DNA of 64,000 nucleotides, taken from Doris montereyensis. Its lineage: Eukaryota; Mollusca; Gastropoda; Nudibranchia; Dorididae. Of the stretch, positions 35,116-48,283 are shown piece by piece (the stretch's first letter is position 1; every line of letters begins with the position of its first letter). Under the pieces are notes generated by a model, which worked only from the letters and a program-made list of their open reading frames with translations, made no database searches and was not told the origin of the DNA. The stretch covers positions 57,501 to 121,500 of the forward strand of contig JAXRKP010000530.1 of NCBI GenBank assembly GCA_037039925.1, given 5' to 3'. The translations under genes and the position numbers were made by a program.

Positions 35116-36371
35116 GTGAGACTTTGTTTGTTATTCTGTCATGAAGCTATTCAATTAATAGATTAAATCTACATTACTTGATATTGTTTTCCATCGACAA
35201 TAATAGTATTATCAAAGTTGCCTCAAATTGATATTGAGTATCCATTTGCAATTTTAAGCATGTGTAGGTGTAATGTGTGCGTGTGTAATATATGTGTGTG
35301 TGTGTGTGTGTGTGTTAGAGAGAGAGAGAAATAGTATTATAGGGCACGATACATTTGTTAGCTACCTATCGATCGATATTATAGAATTTGCCCAATACCA
35401 TTTGTACTCTAGACGTTTTTAAACATGCAAATAATTGTAATTGACTTTATGTATTCAACAGAAGGACTGTAAACAAATAAATAAACCTGTATTTCATGTT
35501 GGAAAAAGTGGGTGGGGTTAGAAAAATTTCATAACTTCAGAATTGACAATAAAACTTAAATGACTATAGCACAGGCTGATAGATGAATCTTTTCTCTTGC
35601 AATTAAACTTTGTTTGACAGCTGTATAAAGTTCCGTTTTTTTTATAATTAGACACTGATTGCTGATAAGGCCTACTCAATTTTTAAAACATACCCACTCC
35701 ACAAAAAGGTACACTACACAAAAGCCACAAATAATAGGAATACCGGATTTTCACAAACACAACAGCAAATATTGAGCGTTTTGAGGGGGGGGGGGGGAAC
35801 TGAGCTGAAAAATGGTTTTATACTTTAATTAGAAAGGGTTGAATTTGGGCAATTTTTGGCGCATTTCGGTAGCGGTGCCGATCATTACCCAAGGTCCCAT
35901 TGGTACTAACAAACCCTTGTCAGACGGCTGTGCGCCGGTAATTTATTACCTGCACCTGACTACATCTAAGAGGTTGGGTATTGTGTTAGAGTTTGACGCT
36001 GTGTACTGTAAGTTTTATTCTCCTTTCTTATTGTGAAGCACCCTGAGTACCGTATGATGGAAGCGTGCGCTCTATAAATTGAATTATTATTATTATTATG
36101 AATGAGGGAGGTGACATGATGGAAGGATATGCTACGATTTTTGAATAACATTAATGGGAGTATCTTAAACATCTATCCTTCAATATTTGTGCATGAAAGT
36201 TGGAGAATACCAGGGTCTACAAGACATCCGTAGTTTAGTTGATAACTTGTAAAATACATCAAAAGAAAGGATGTTGAAAATTACCCTCCTAAAACATGGG
36301 GAAAATCAATTTCTCTTTGACATGATAGCAGAAAGGAATTTAAGAATTATTATTTGTGCCTTTCATTTCAG
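35116..36371. other. Intron with GT repeat, poly-G and an SINE/LINE-type tail
   Basis: A (TG)n run lies at about 35289-35315, a poly-G run at about 35785-35798, and at about 36030-36105 a tail-like text (GTGAAGCACCCTGAGTACCG, GCTCTATAAATTGAATTATT) ends a repeat of about 250 bp starting near 35835. No coding exon. Confidence 0.55.
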
Positions 36372-36664
36372 TATATGGCCACTTTTAGGTTGTAGTTTCA
36401 ATACTGAGGAGAAAACGTGCAGAGAGGGCGATGGCTTCTCAGGGAAATTGTCACGTGTTACAGTCTATTCCCGCTCTCTAGACAGAAGAGAGGAGGTAAC
36501 ACGTCAGGGAAATGATAATGTTAATGCACTATTTTCCGACTCCATCTTGCGTTGGGAAGAGTATGAGTCTTTTGGATGTGTCACCCGCCAAGCACCATCA
36601 GTAGCAGACAATAGTTGCCCCATTGGACGGGAATCTTTGCCGATATGTGATCAGAGTCTTCCAG
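36372..36664 (+). CDS. Exon: LamG/pentraxin-like domain, part 3, and linker
   Basis: Acceptor CATTTCAG|T, donor CCAG|GTATGG; phase 2 in, phase 1 out, 293 nt, open. It reads IWPLLGCSFNTEEKTC, then GFSGKLSRVTVYSRSLDRRE, the closing strand of the LamG fold. A linker with FGCVTRQAPS and NSCPIGRESLPICDQS follows. Confidence 0.9.
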
Positions 36665-39194
36665 GTATGGATTACTGTTATTTTCTTCTCTTGTCCTTGA
36701 TTACCAATAGTTTCACGACTTTACTCATGATTCTGCTCTCCTCTCATTGTGCTTGTCTACTGTTTGATGTGTAGGTGATGTGTGGACAAGGATTGTGACT
36801 TGAGCGCATTCATTTCTTTTAATTGTATTTTATTATATATTATAATTATCAGTGACAAGTCAGAAAATAAATGTCACCCAGTTCCTAAGAATGGTTGGGG
36901 GGGGGGGGGGGGTGTTGCAGACACACATGTCCAACTTTGTTTTCCTCTTGCGAGATTAAGGTTGTTGCTTAACTCATCAACTACCCAAGGTCCGACACAA
37001 GATTATGGCGTGGGTCCCCAAAAAGTAGGGTGGTTTAGAAAATTGGTAACTTTCTTATTTGTTATAATTCTCTCTTTATTTTTTAAACACAGTGTTCATA
37101 GGAGATTAAACTTTATATTGGCACCAATAAAAATCGGTTATGTGTCATTAGTTTGTCTGAGTGGGGATGAGTGAAAGGGTGAAATTGAGAAGCTAAAAAT
37201 TTTTTTGGGTGGAGACTTCATTCACACAATACACTACTTCCATCAGTAATTAGATGAAAACAATGATTGGAAAACGATGAGCTGGTAAACTAATCAAAAA
37301 CAGTGCTGTTTCTGACTTAAGGATCTACTTGTAGCACTAGTGGTAGTCTTTGTTTTGAATGTTGGCAAAGAAAACAGGTTTAGTCGAAGGCTTGCACTGC
37401 CAGCAGTCAAACAATCATAAAAAAATCAACTGCTCAGGCTAGAGAGCTCAGTAAACTGATCGAAAACAGCGCGATCTATGCTGTTTCTGACTTGTAAATG
37501 TACTTGTAGTACTGGTGATAGTAGTTGGCAAAGAAAATTGGTTAAGTTGAAGGCTTGCATTGCCAGCAGTAAAAAAACCCATAAAAAATCAACCGTTCAC
37601 GCTAGAGAGCTCATTCCAGTATGAAACGGAAGTAGAATAATAAGCCTAGAAGATGATTCTTGCCGCAACCGCGTATACGCAATCTTTCTATAGTTATGGC
37701 CCATCAGCGCTATGATCGCACGTGTGTGACAATTGTACTATGACGTAAGTGTAGCGTGATCACGCACATGCAACAATGGTAGTCTATGAGTTTTTAAATA
37801 TCTTTATGAAAGCCATATGGCGACACAATGGAGTTTGAAAATAGTCTAAATAAGCGTTTCTAATACATAGGGCTTGCGCTTTTAAGGACTCACTTGCAGC
37901 TTAAATGACCCACCCCATCTCAGAAACATAAGGCAATGTCTTTCTTCTTTTTTTTTTGGTCTTTTAAAAAATGTATAGCCCTTTTGAGCTTTATTTGATC
38001 TTTTCATGAAATTAGAAGTGCTAGTCTTCTCAATCATCTCTGTTCAAAAGTACAAGACAGATGTTTTCTGAAATTGTATGCTCATCTCATATTAAGCTTA
38101 TGAATGAAAAGAGGATTTCAATTGAATATTTTTGAAAACTTTTTGTCTGTTTAAAATATTATAGTTGATCCAGTGAATCAGCTGCATCAGAATGTCAAAA
38201 ACAGTGTTTCTATTTTGATAGTAGTAAGTTTTAATAAATAGCAACTCCACCAAAAGAAGACGGAACAAACATGAGACATTTGAAGTGTAACCCTGCTTTA
38301 GGCAAAAATGAGTAATATATCTATACACTTATACGGGCATCACACAGTATGGTGTCAGAAGGGAGAAAAGCAAATAGGAGAAAGAAAATCAAGGAAAGAA
38401 GAACAATGATAAAGAGAGAGAGAAGTGGGTGCTATAGGCATGAGAAGTGAATGGAAGACTAGGAGAAAAGAGAGGGATATAATGGAAAAGAGATAAAAGA
38501 AAGTGGGTAAGAGTGTACAATAAAGGTATCAAATATTTATAAATAATTAAAACAATAAAGATAACAATGTAAAAGATGCAACAAATTTGTTACTTTTCTT
38601 TAGATAATGAGTTATCTAAAACGCAGATAGATCTATAAGATACATTTTGTCCATACTTGAACACAGTAAGCAGTTTGATGGGAGAGTTTATCTTACCTGT
38701 GCTGCAAATAAAATATTATTGTAAAGTAGTGTGGGTATTCATATGCCATTGAAACAAAGAGTGTTGCGTTAAGCGGAGAAGTGTGCATGAACATAGGAGT
38801 GTATTAGAGGAAAAGGTGAGAAACATTGATACCACCAGGAGTGAGCGTGCTGAGTCTGAAGATGAGCTGGTTTTCTGTAGATTTTCTAGACTCTAGAACT
38901 ATTGGTACATATCAGAGAATGCAGACTCTCAGGTCAAGGGTTCCCTGATGCCCTGGTCCATTGCAGTATAGTGGTATCGACTTGTTTTCACAGTTGTAAA
39001 TATCTCAAGGGTGATGACCGAATCTCGTCCAGAGTTGAATGCCCTAGTTACTACTGTTTTTTGTCTTTTATATTTTGTAGAGCTGTTGTCCCAGGTATGT
39101 CGGTGTAATTACTGTTACAGTAGGTTGTTTTGTGTTTTAAGGATCTGATAATAGGATAGTGAACCATGATGTATTAAAAAGATAAAAGGTAAAG
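36665..39194. other. Intron: poly-G run, duplication, repeat copies
   Basis: A poly-G run lies at about 36897-36912. A ~170-bp unit is tandemly duplicated at about 37275-37446 and 37447-37612 (shared GCTGTTTCTGACTT, GAAGGCTTGCA, TGCCAGCAGT, GCTAGAGAGCTCA). At 38236-38600 is a foldback-family copy. No supported coding exon. Confidence 0.55.
38236..38600 (+). repeat. Foldback-family monomer with GA-rich tail
   Basis: It opens with the monomer text (GCAACTCCACCAAAAGAAGA), then GGGCATCACACAGTATGGTG, then a purine-rich stretch and AAAGGTATCAAATATTTATA. The same order occurs at 59165-60090, and the first two parts occur in 2550-2740. It is therefore a longer element of which the hairpins are parts. 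Confidence 0.6.
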
Positions 39195-39525
39195 ATGGAT
39201 TTATAGTCCGTATCCCTGCACAAATGCAGGCTTGCCAACTGTATGTTATTTTACATTTATCCTTCAGGCCATTTCATTCAAAGTCCTTCTAAACTCCTGG
39301 GAGAGCATACAGTAGGCTTTTCACACTAACACTCTGGCAAGATCTTTATCTACCTATAGTTGGGTATTCATTCACACCTGAATCAAGTGAGGAAAGTAGA
39401 GTGAAGTACCTTCATTAAGAATACAATGTTGTGGAAAAAACTCAACTGTGCCAGCTGTGGGGCTTGAACCAGTGTCGTCGTAACTACAAGCTCTCGATAC
39501 TACAGTTCAGCTACAATGCCTCATG
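39195..39525 (-). mobile_element. Probable tRNA-derived repeat (third family)
   Basis: The right end reads on the minus strand as a tRNA-like head (GTAGCTGAACTGTAGTATCG and GGTTCAAGCC), and the body contains ATTCACACCTGAATCAAGTG. It differs from families 1 and 2, although CACCTGAATCAAGTGAGGAA is reminiscent of family 1. Confidence 0.45.
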
Positions 39526-39841
39526 ACATAATATTAATAACAGTATTACATAATAACATGATCTGAATGTTTAAAGAAAATTGTCTTTAACTTAATTTTG
39601 ATTTAATGATATTTGACACAACTTAAGTACTTATATTATGTATTACATTTTAATTTATTTCTTTTTTTCTCTTTTGTTTCCCCCAAGTAAAATTTACATT
39701 AAGTTCTTTTTTTTAATTTCCCACTCAAAGAACTCTTGTGTATGATACTGATTTTCCTGAAATTTAGAAGATCCTTATTTTTCTGTATTTGTATGCTGTC
39801 ATTTCCAAGTACTCTGATAAAGAAATTTTTACACTTTGCAG

Positions 39842-39982
39842 GAAAAAACCTAGTGGCTTTAGCCCCCCAACATATGTGCCCCACAGACATAGTTCAATAC
39901 AGTGCAGACAGATTGACTAATGTTACATGGATTGTCCCTACTTTTGTTGGTCAAGCTGATGTCAGATCAACGATTGAACCAG
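39842..39982 (+). CDS. Exon: HYR-like domain, first half
   Basis: Acceptor CTTTGCAG|GA, donor CCAG|GTTTTC; phase 1 to 1, 47 codons. It reads MCPTDIVQYSADRLTNVTWI and PTFVGQADVRSTIEPG. The CP.DI start and V.W..PTF strand are the hallmarks of the HYR (hyalin repeat) fold, an Ig-like adhesion module that often sits beside CCP domains. Confidence 0.8.
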
Positions 39983-40294
39983 GTTTTCAATATTATTATT
40001 ATGATTGCTTTAGTATGAAACTTTTATTGAAATGTTTTTCTTATGGGGAGGGGGAGGGGGTATTTTTTAAAAGCAAAAAATAATTTCATGAGAATCTGGT
40101 AAAGTTCTGTTTGATATCAGTATTTGAAAACTTGTGTCAAGGACTTACATAATATAATAATATATGAGAAAGTAGGTCTGAGGATATGATTGCTAAAACT
40201 TTACGCTCCTTATGATTTGAGGCTTCATATTGCTTCATACTATAAAAATAATTCCTTCGAATTTGTTTTCACATGTTTACCATTTTGATGACAG

Positions 40295-40390
40295 GTGAAG
40301 TATTTATTTGGGGCAAATATCCGGTCATCATAGAAGCATCAAATGATGACGGCAACACAGCACTGTGTCTTTTCCATATCTATGTGCAAA
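40295..40390 (+). CDS. Exon: HYR-like domain, second half
   Basis: Acceptor GATGACAG|GT, donor CAAA|GTAAGT; phase 1 to 1, 32 codons. It reads GEVFIWGKYPVIIEASNDDG and NTALCLFHIYVQ. The YPV.. A.D..GN...C.F.. pattern closes the HYR fold. Confidence 0.85.
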
Positions 40391-40830
40391 GTAAGTCCAT
40401 GACTACTATTATTCATTTTCAGACAGCTTTATAAATAAACAGCTTGAAAGCTTGTAGACAGTGGATGACAGAAATTGGAGCAAACGTGAAGAATATTGTG
40501 AGGGAGTGGTGAAAATATGAACTATATTACTTTGTCAAGGCAATTTGAGTTGAAAGATCCGTAAGGAAATATGATTTTGTAATCAACTCCCATCTTACCA
40601 TTTAAATGCATGGGTAAATCAAGAGATTAAGAGAGAACTTTGATGTCATTAGTAATTTATATGTGTGATTCATCCATTTGCTAGACCTTTAAAGAACATG
40701 TTGGTTGTATCTATCTAAAAAGTTGTGTACTCTTTTTTAAAACATTTGTAATTTTGTATGGATTTGTTTTAAGGCATAAATATTGTACAATGCATCGTTC
40801 TACTGAAAATTGTTTTCTGTAACAAATTAG

Positions 40831-41034
40831 ATGCTGGCTGCCCAGAACCAGAAAGCCCTGCACATGTGGCTTCATTGGCTTGTGACGATGATTCGACATA
40901 CTATCAATGTGGTAAACATTGTGTAAATGGACATTCATCATCTATTCCAAGTCCAACCATTGAGACATGTGGACCAACCGGTAACTGGAATCCTCTTGAG
41001 CCATTCCTGCCTTACAGACTGTCTCCTTGTGGAA
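40831..41034 (+). CDS. Exon: CCP/sushi-like module
   Basis: Acceptor CAAATTAG|AT, donor GGAA|GTAAGT; phase 1 to 1, 68 codons, a usual CCP exon size. It reads AGCPEPESPAHV, YYQCGKHCVNGH, ETCGPTGNWNP and SPCG. The GNW near the end and CPEP start fit CCP, but there are seven cysteines where four are usual, so this is a divergent relative. It follows the HYR domain, a frequent pairing. Confidence 0.7.
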
Positions 41035-43479
41035 GTAAGTCTGCTTATATAGTTCCTATAATTAAATAGTTTTAAAACTGTTAAAAAGTGTGTTTTTGTC
41101 CCCTTTGAAAACAAATAAAGACCTCAAAGCATTTGAACCCATGGTTTTCAGTGTAGATTCTTCTAAATGATTTGATATGGTGTCTATCTCATAGCTCATT
41201 GATACTATTCAAGGACCACCGCAAAGACCTACCAGTTCATAATATTCACTTATAAAATAGGGTTAGCTTCAAGCCTATTTTTTTCTCCCCTATTGACTTC
41301 CCTTTATTACTTTAAAGCGTTCAGTGGTGTTGAGATGAAATATTCTATATGATAGGTTGGAGGAATACACTTCCTTTCTTTATCAGTTCCCATCCTACTT
41401 TCCAGTGTATGGGTATAATGATATATGATGATAATAATGTTTAGATTTATATAGCGCACATACATGGAAATGCTCTAGGCTCTTCATAATGTCAATAATC
41501 CAAATTGAATCGATCAATAACAAATTTTGAATTATGTCTCTTGAAAAAAATGATTTTGGGTCCATCGAATGAGAAGGCTTTCTCTTTCTCACCTAATTTT
41601 GTGCTCAAAATAGATGTGGTTAGAAGGAATTTATTCTCTGACCTTAGAGGATGGGTGGATGGTAGGATTGTAATAGCTCAGCAAGATATTCAGATATTGT
41701 TCCATGTAATAGGTGAATACAGTGCATACGATCTTATATTCGATGCATTTGTGAACTGGGAGCGAGTGAAGGTTTTTTAAAGCTGGCATGCTGAGGTTTC
41801 TTGATTTCATCTTGGTGACAACACAGATGCACTGATTTTGGAGATTTTGGAGATTTTTTATTTCACTAGTGCAGCAACCCATTAACGGATAAACAATACT
41901 AGAGATCTATTTGAATGCAAATCTATCAATAGTTAAAAATCGATGTGTGAAAACAGTTTCCTATTGAAAGGTATTTGTATCGTATCCCTTACACAGCTCA
42001 TCAAGACCTGCATATAGATCAAGATTTATTTGGTCTTGAATCAAAGCCTCATTCCTATAACAACGTGTTTCGAAGTCTACCTCATGCAGGGATTGGACCG
42101 GTATTGGTCTAGATCTAGAGAATCTGCTCCTGTTTCTGTATTATTATTTAGATCTGGTCAGAATTCTTGATCTAGATCTACATCATTGTCATCATTGTAA
42201 CTTGAAGTTGACAGAACCTCACGTTTTCGCTTTGCTCTTGCTTCTAGATCTAGATCTATGTTGTTATCATTATCTAGAGGTAGATCTGGCCTTTATTCTA
42301 GATCTACGTCATTGTCAACATTGTTACCGGTACAGGAATTTGACTGTACCTTTTGTTTTCGCATGGCATTTCGAGTATGGTAGCTAAGGCTTTGCTTTCG
42401 CTTACCCATCAAGAATACAATTACAGTAGGCTAGTAATTTACACAAACATGGGGTAGCGGGCGAAGACTGTGAACGTTTGAATCACATTGGTCTTGGTTT
42501 ACTTATCGATCTATTAGATGACAGTATTTTACTAAATGTATGGCCAAAATCCTTTAAAGAAAATGGCCAAAATGGTGTCTCAAGGATTTAATGTCTCTTC
42601 ATAACAGCACGTCTTTAAACCACTAAATGCATTTATAAGGTTATAGAATGATGAATTTGAAAGGATTAGGGCTGCAAAACCCAATCACCAAATAGTCAAA
42701 TATTATTAGGTACAGGCATTTGGCGCTAATGACTCAAACTGGTATAATTACAATGGCTTCCTTTCATTTGTTTACTACAGTCGTTTGGTAGAAGCAAGGC
42801 TTTGAAGTCTTCATGGCTGCCTTCATTCGTATAAATAATTCAAGACTCGAATGGCAGTAGTAAAGGTATAACAGCTGTTGCCGTAATTCTAGATAGGCCA
42901 TTGTTGATTCCACATCGATTCCAAACTCCATGTGCAATTTGACGTTTGAAATCATTGTCGTTCCTGAGATTCGCTCAGCTTAAGTTTTGATCATGAAATA
43001 GTCTATTTTTTTATTATATAAGATGAGTTGGGATGTTGTGTAGTGGAGCATTGCGGTAGTCGAGATGACTGACAACAAAATTTTAATTTTAGATTAGTTT
43101 TGACCTTTTGTATTTTATGAAAATCTCTTTTTTTTCTCATATGCAAGCGGTGGTTGCTATCGTCGAAATGAGCAGCATTTGAAAAGAAAATTTTTCTAAT
43201 GAGATACAGTAGAGCAGTAAATAAAAGCTTTTAATTTTGTAATTTCCTGATTAAAAAATAATAATGAGTATGTTGACGTTGGTGTTGTTTTTTTTTATTT
43301 GTTGTTTTTTTTTTATGTTTTAAGTTTGTCAAGTAAGTTTATTTTTATGCATGCGTCGTCAACATCACGATTTTCCAATTTATAGCCTGCTGAAAAGGCA
43401 AAAATAAATTAGATTTTTATGTCTAGAAACTCAAAACTGGTTCTACTTACCTTTTTCATTGTACTTTTTGTTTCTGCAG
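41035..43479. other. Intron with AGATCT-rich patch
   Basis: At about 42100-42330 the words AGATCTAGATCT recur, and a ~125-bp unit is repeated imperfectly (CATTGTCATCATTGTAACTT, then CATTGTCAACATTGTTACCG, each followed by a TTTTCGC). An inverted SINE-like tail (TTTATATAGCGCACATACAT) is at about 41447. No exon is supported. Confidence 0.5.
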
Positions 43480-43589
43480 GCACTGAAATACCTGAAGAGA
43501 ATGTAGCCGTCCATTTGTCTTTCATAGTGTCATCCAGTGAATGTGACTTTGTGACAAGGGAGTTAGAGGAGCAGCTCTTGGCGACGCAG
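43480..43589 (+). CDS. Exon: unrecognised module, part 1
   Basis: Acceptor TTCTGCAG|GC, donor ACGCAG|GTTAAA; phase 1 in, phase 0 out. It reads TEIPEENVAVHLSFIVSSSE and CDFVTRELEEQLLATQ. Alternating hydrophobic residues followed by an amphipathic helix could suit a SEA-like alpha/beta fold, but I do not recognise the family. Confidence 0.8.
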
Positions 43590-44895
43590 GTTAAACACAA
43601 AACGCTTATCTTGTCATATGTGATGTGTAGATTCCTTATCTATTTACAGCAGTTACTGCACAATTTGCACACATGCACGCTGACTATGGTGACCAAATTT
43701 GTTCTGCTTCATAAGAATCCATTGATGCAAGGCAGATATTTCAGACTCAAAACTACAAAACCGTGACATTTTAATAATCATTCATGCTCTACGCATTAAC
43801 TCTGAACCTGAGCGCCTGTACAGTGCGGTCGTTGATCTTGACAAAATGGAAGAGCAGCCACACACTACAGCGGATAGACCTATGCTATTATTATAGCATA
43901 TACAACAATATTGAATGGAAAAAATGCGAAATTGCATCTAAACAATCTTCTATCATATTTATTTTTTCGTTTCATAGCATGAGACCCTAGAGGGAGAAAT
44001 TGTGATGTAGACAAAAAGTTGCGCTGATTTAGATTCGTGTAAGCCTCATCTTTTCCAACACTATGTGGCTTTATCATTGGATTATAGTTTAAAAATAGGT
44101 TAGCCCTTGAAACTGGAACTTTACCTGATAGAAGATTAATATCTAATGATCTGAAATAGCCCTATCACATGCTTCTGGATAAGTATTTACTTATTTTTAT
44201 GGCAAGGAATGTAAAATCACAATTCAAGAAATCATTACTTTTCAAATTGTGTAACATTCGTCTTGTTATCAGCATAATTTTTTCCAGAATATATCAACTT
44301 ATCCTTGTGTATTCAAAAAGTTAATTCAATTGCAATTGATTTGATATACTACACTTTCTATTTGTGGCGCATAAGAAGGAAAATATAGCTAAACAAAAAG
44401 GTAGCCCCATTCCCAGATCGTAGTTTTCTAGAACCCTGCATCAAAACATGGAATAGACCCACGGGCTCAAAAGACAGTGAAAATCAACAGTCTAGATGGG
44501 AAAACCTGTGACGACGTATGTAGGCATAAACAATGATGTCATCACCTTGTATGGCAATGCACTCATCGAGCCTCTCATCAGAGCTTGTTGTGTGATCCTT
44601 AAAACCGACTTCATGTCATCACCACACAGAATGAGTAGCGGATACAATTAAACCCCTTCGTAGGAGTTATGTGGGTAGCTTCTCATATCTGCATGGTATG
44701 CATAATTGCACACTTTTTCTTCTCCCAAACAGCGTGTCATTATCTGGCAACTACTGTTCCACTCAGACTACTTTGATAGGTCCTACTTCTTTTCTTTCTT
44801 CCTTCTTTCTTACTGCTATTTCCCCCTTCAATTCATCCTGAAATTGTATACAGTGGACCAATGAAATGAAGACATGGATATCACCTCTGGATTTA
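43590..44895. other. Intron, little recognised
   Basis: AT-rich. One dispersed-repeat copy at about 44765-44870 (GATAGGTCCTACTTCTTTTC, then TTCATCCTGAAAT) matches those near 27755 and 28255. No coding exon. Confidence 0.45.
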
Positions 44896-45170
44896 GTAAA
44901 GTTTCCTTAAGGTTGTTACGGCCCATAAATCTGAAGCTTATACTGGTTTCTATAGGAGATGCGGAACATAGGATAATACAGGACACTAATCTGTTGCAGG
45001 TTTTTTTACTCCCAAGTTGTTGCTGGTACCCATTTGCACCTGGGTCGAATGGGGAAAATGTGTATTAAGCGTCTTTCCCAGGGAACACAACTTATTATTA
45101 CTAGGATTCAAACCTGGGACCTCATGGATTTCAAGTCCAACAGTCTATCCACTAGGCCACTGATGCCTCA
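44896..45170 (-). mobile_element. SINE family 1
   Basis: Minus-strand copy with AAAGTTTCCTTAAGGTTGTT, GCACCTGGGTCGA, GTCTTTCCCAGGGAACACAA and a tRNA-like head at about 45100-45165 (CCTGGGACCTCATGGATTTC). Confidence 0.8.
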
Positions 45171-45601
45171 AACTCTGAAGGGCTGTATTGATTCTGTATC
45201 CACTACTGTTACTCATGTGCACCTGGGAAGGTGTGCTTGATAGATGCTACTGATGGGTCCTCTGTCTAGTCTTTTATTATATAAAACGGGAAAGGTCCCT
45301 GGCTAGTAATAGAGATAATTTTTCGCGAGCTTATGATTTACCATGCCTTCTTGATTACATGTCTTGTTATCTATCTACCGTCCAACGAAGATTGACTGTG
45401 AGTGTAAGTGACATCTCTGATGAATGCCGTCTTCGTTTTGATCAACTGATCCTGTGGCTACTTGTTCATTTAATTCTGCATTTTACCACTCACAGAAGGG
45501 CTTACGCACCCCAAACTGCTGAGGGAAAACCAAAATTCCCAGGTCTCCGAGAAATCGGGAAACCAGGCTAATCTGGACAATTTTACAATCCACCAAGACT
45601 T

Positions 45602-45625
45602 CCGGATTAGAGAGGTTCCACTGTA
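45602..45625 (-). mobile_element. Pogo/Tigger-like terminal sequence (one end only)
   Basis: The minus strand starts TACAGTGGAACCTCTCTAAT and then CCGG, a well-known pogo/Tigger-type terminus with a possible TA target. I did not find a matching inverted end upstream, so only a fragment is claimed. Confidence 0.4.
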
Positions 45626-45922
45626 CTTGCATTGTGGTGACTGGCGAATGTCAATGAAACCAAACTTGTGCATGTGGATTCTTCACGTGCCTCACACAAT
45701 TTAAGCAGGAAAAAAACAGAAATAAGAAAAAATTCCCTTCTTACTTCTTTAGTATTTTGCACTCTTTTGTTTTTCTTTTTTAATGCTTTCACTGAAACGA
45801 GAGTATAGAGAGAAAGATGTGATCCTGTTTTCGAAAGATAAATTCATCATCTTCAGTTTTCATCAACACTAGCTAAACAAATACAGAAGTGTATCAAGTT
45901 AAATTTTCTCTGAATACTTCAG

Positions 45923-46056
45923 ATTTTGATCAATCAAGACTGGAATCAAGTGTGCCAATCTAATGGCTGCCAAGACGTCAACATTGTTGTGAATTGTTCA
46001 AATGAAAGAATTGGAAGTACTAAATTGGAAGCTTGGATCGAGATGAGTGACGTTAT
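45923..46056 (+). CDS. Exon: unrecognised module, part 2
   Basis: Acceptor ATACTTCAG|ATT, donor GTTAT|GTAAGA; phase 0 in, phase 2 out, open. It reads ILINQDWNQVCQSNGCQDVN, then IVVNCSNERIGSTK and LEAWIEMSDVM. Three cysteines in all, with V.V.C strands. Confidence 0.82.
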
Positions 46057-46282
46057 GTAAGACTGCTATCACCAGTGTTTGCACAGATAATTGCTTAGTG
46101 ACTTTGACATGATCTTCTCTTGAAATTGGACTTTGTTTTATGATATGTTATTGTTACTTGGGAAATTAGCAGATTCAGATTTGTGTTGCCATGTTGGGAA
46201 TGGAATCGTGACTCTTTCATTTTCTCATATCTTTCTCTGTGTCTCTAATTGTCTGTCTGTCTGTCTGTACCCCTCCACTGCC

Positions 46283-46671
<389 letters not shown>

Positions 46672-46759
46672 CCCTCCCCCCCCAATATATCTTCTTACTG
46701 ATTTTTTTGTTTTGATTTTCAAGATGTAATTTTAAAAAATATCTTTTGTTTATACCTAG

Positions 46760-46862
46760 GCCAATGGTGACATTACGACGTGATCCAGCAGTCAGCTATT
46801 CAGTACAGGATTTGTATCGCTCTCTGATATTTGCTAAGGAAAACAATGTATTTGACTATGGG
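46760..46862 (+). CDS. Exon: unrecognised module, part 3
   Basis: Acceptor TACCTAG|G, donor TATGGG|GTAAAT; phase 2 in, phase 0 out. It reads PMVTLRRDPAVSYSVQDLYR and SLIFAKENNVFDYG. Open, with good phase on both sides. Confidence 0.8.
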
Positions 46863-47006
46863 GTAAATGACACATTTTTGTTGTTGCCATAGTCATTCAT
46901 TTTAAAGGGTCAATCAACAAAATAATCATTGTTTCAAAGGACATTTTAATTTTAATGATATTTTTTTTGGTTGGGAGGGGTTTTTTTTTCTTCTTTTTTA
47001 CCTGTA

Positions 47007-48252
47007 CAGTAGTGACCACCTAAATGCCCGGTGCTTGGCAAGCAGACAAAACAGGCATTTAGGCGAAACGGGCATTTAGGTGGAAATAGGTCAGGGGCAA
47101 CAATTTGGGGTAGGCCTATTTCTGTGGAATAGTGACTTGTCAATTTTGTCCAGGATTTGAAGCTTCTTTTGTAAATCATTTATCAGTTTTTTCATTTTTA
47201 TTTTCAAGATGTAGATCTGTATGTAACTGCAAAATTCAAGTTGTTGCTATGGAGGCTAAGAGAAAAGGGACCTGATCCAGTGTTTCCGCATTAACTGGCA
47301 TAACCCACACTACTATTACGTGACTAGTTTAATCACGAGACCTATGACTTAAGTAATTATGCAAATTTGGATGAGAAAAACTAGATAAAGAAAAGCCTCA
47401 CCCAAGGGGACCAATGTGTGAATAAATTAACACGAATCTTACAACTCCTTCGTTTTATAATACTCATGTTAAAATTAAGTCAACAGACAGATAAAGATTC
47501 ATAACCAGATCATTTGTTTTGGATAAGTCACCAGCTGTACGGAAAATTTAATGCAAGAAAAAGGGACATCTGGAAACCATTAAGCTCTTTAACCGTTTAT
47601 TGACACTGAGGTGGTGAGCATGCGGATGGGTTGACTGTCTCTTGCCTTAAAGACCCAAAGTCACATTGGACACGTCCAATGCCAGACAGGGGGGGGGGGG
47701 GGGGCAATAAAACTGTTCACACCTTCTCCCTCGATCGCGATTAGCTCCCAGTCTAAAGACGCCAGATGATTGCATGCCACTTACGACATCAAGAAAGATG
47801 TGAGCGGTGTCCGGAAGACTGTTCAATTCTAATTGCCCGATGACAAACCAGTGATCGAATGGGACAAAGGATGTGCTGTACAGTGGGTGGAGTTATGAAG
47901 AGAAGATTGGTCAACGTTTAGTACATTAGGGCCTACAATGGATAGGTAATGAAGGGTGGTTGCAATGCATGGCACATTGTTGATGGGCATAAGTCCTGTT
48001 GGATTAGCGATCGGAGTACATGTATGATAAAGAAAAACAGAATATTTAATCAATTACAGACATATTTTATGATACTTTGGAGAAATAGATACCTGCAGTT
48101 GCCGTTGAGACCGGGTATTTAGGCGAAAATCTTGGTTTTGAAATGGGAATTTAGAGGAGCAATTTATATAGGAAAAAATCGGTTTCACTGAGATCGCGGG
48201 CATTTAGACGAAACGGGCATTTAGGCAGAGGGCATTTAGGCGGTCGCTACTG
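47007..48252. mobile_element. Non-autonomous TIR element with TA target duplication
   Basis: The left end CAGTAGTGACCACCTAAATG and the right end, on the opposite strand, CAGTAGCGACCGCCTAAATG are about 23-bp inverted repeats with 2 differences, each flanked outside by TA (47005-47006 and 48253-48254). The motif GGCATTTAGGCGAAACGGGC recurs just inside both ends. TA duplication and CAGT ends fit the Tc1/mariner-pogo group. About 1.25 kb, with no transposase frame; a poly-G run lies at about 47690-47704. Confidence 0.75.
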
Positions 48253-48283
48253 TATTTATGAATAGTAAATCATTTGCAATAGC

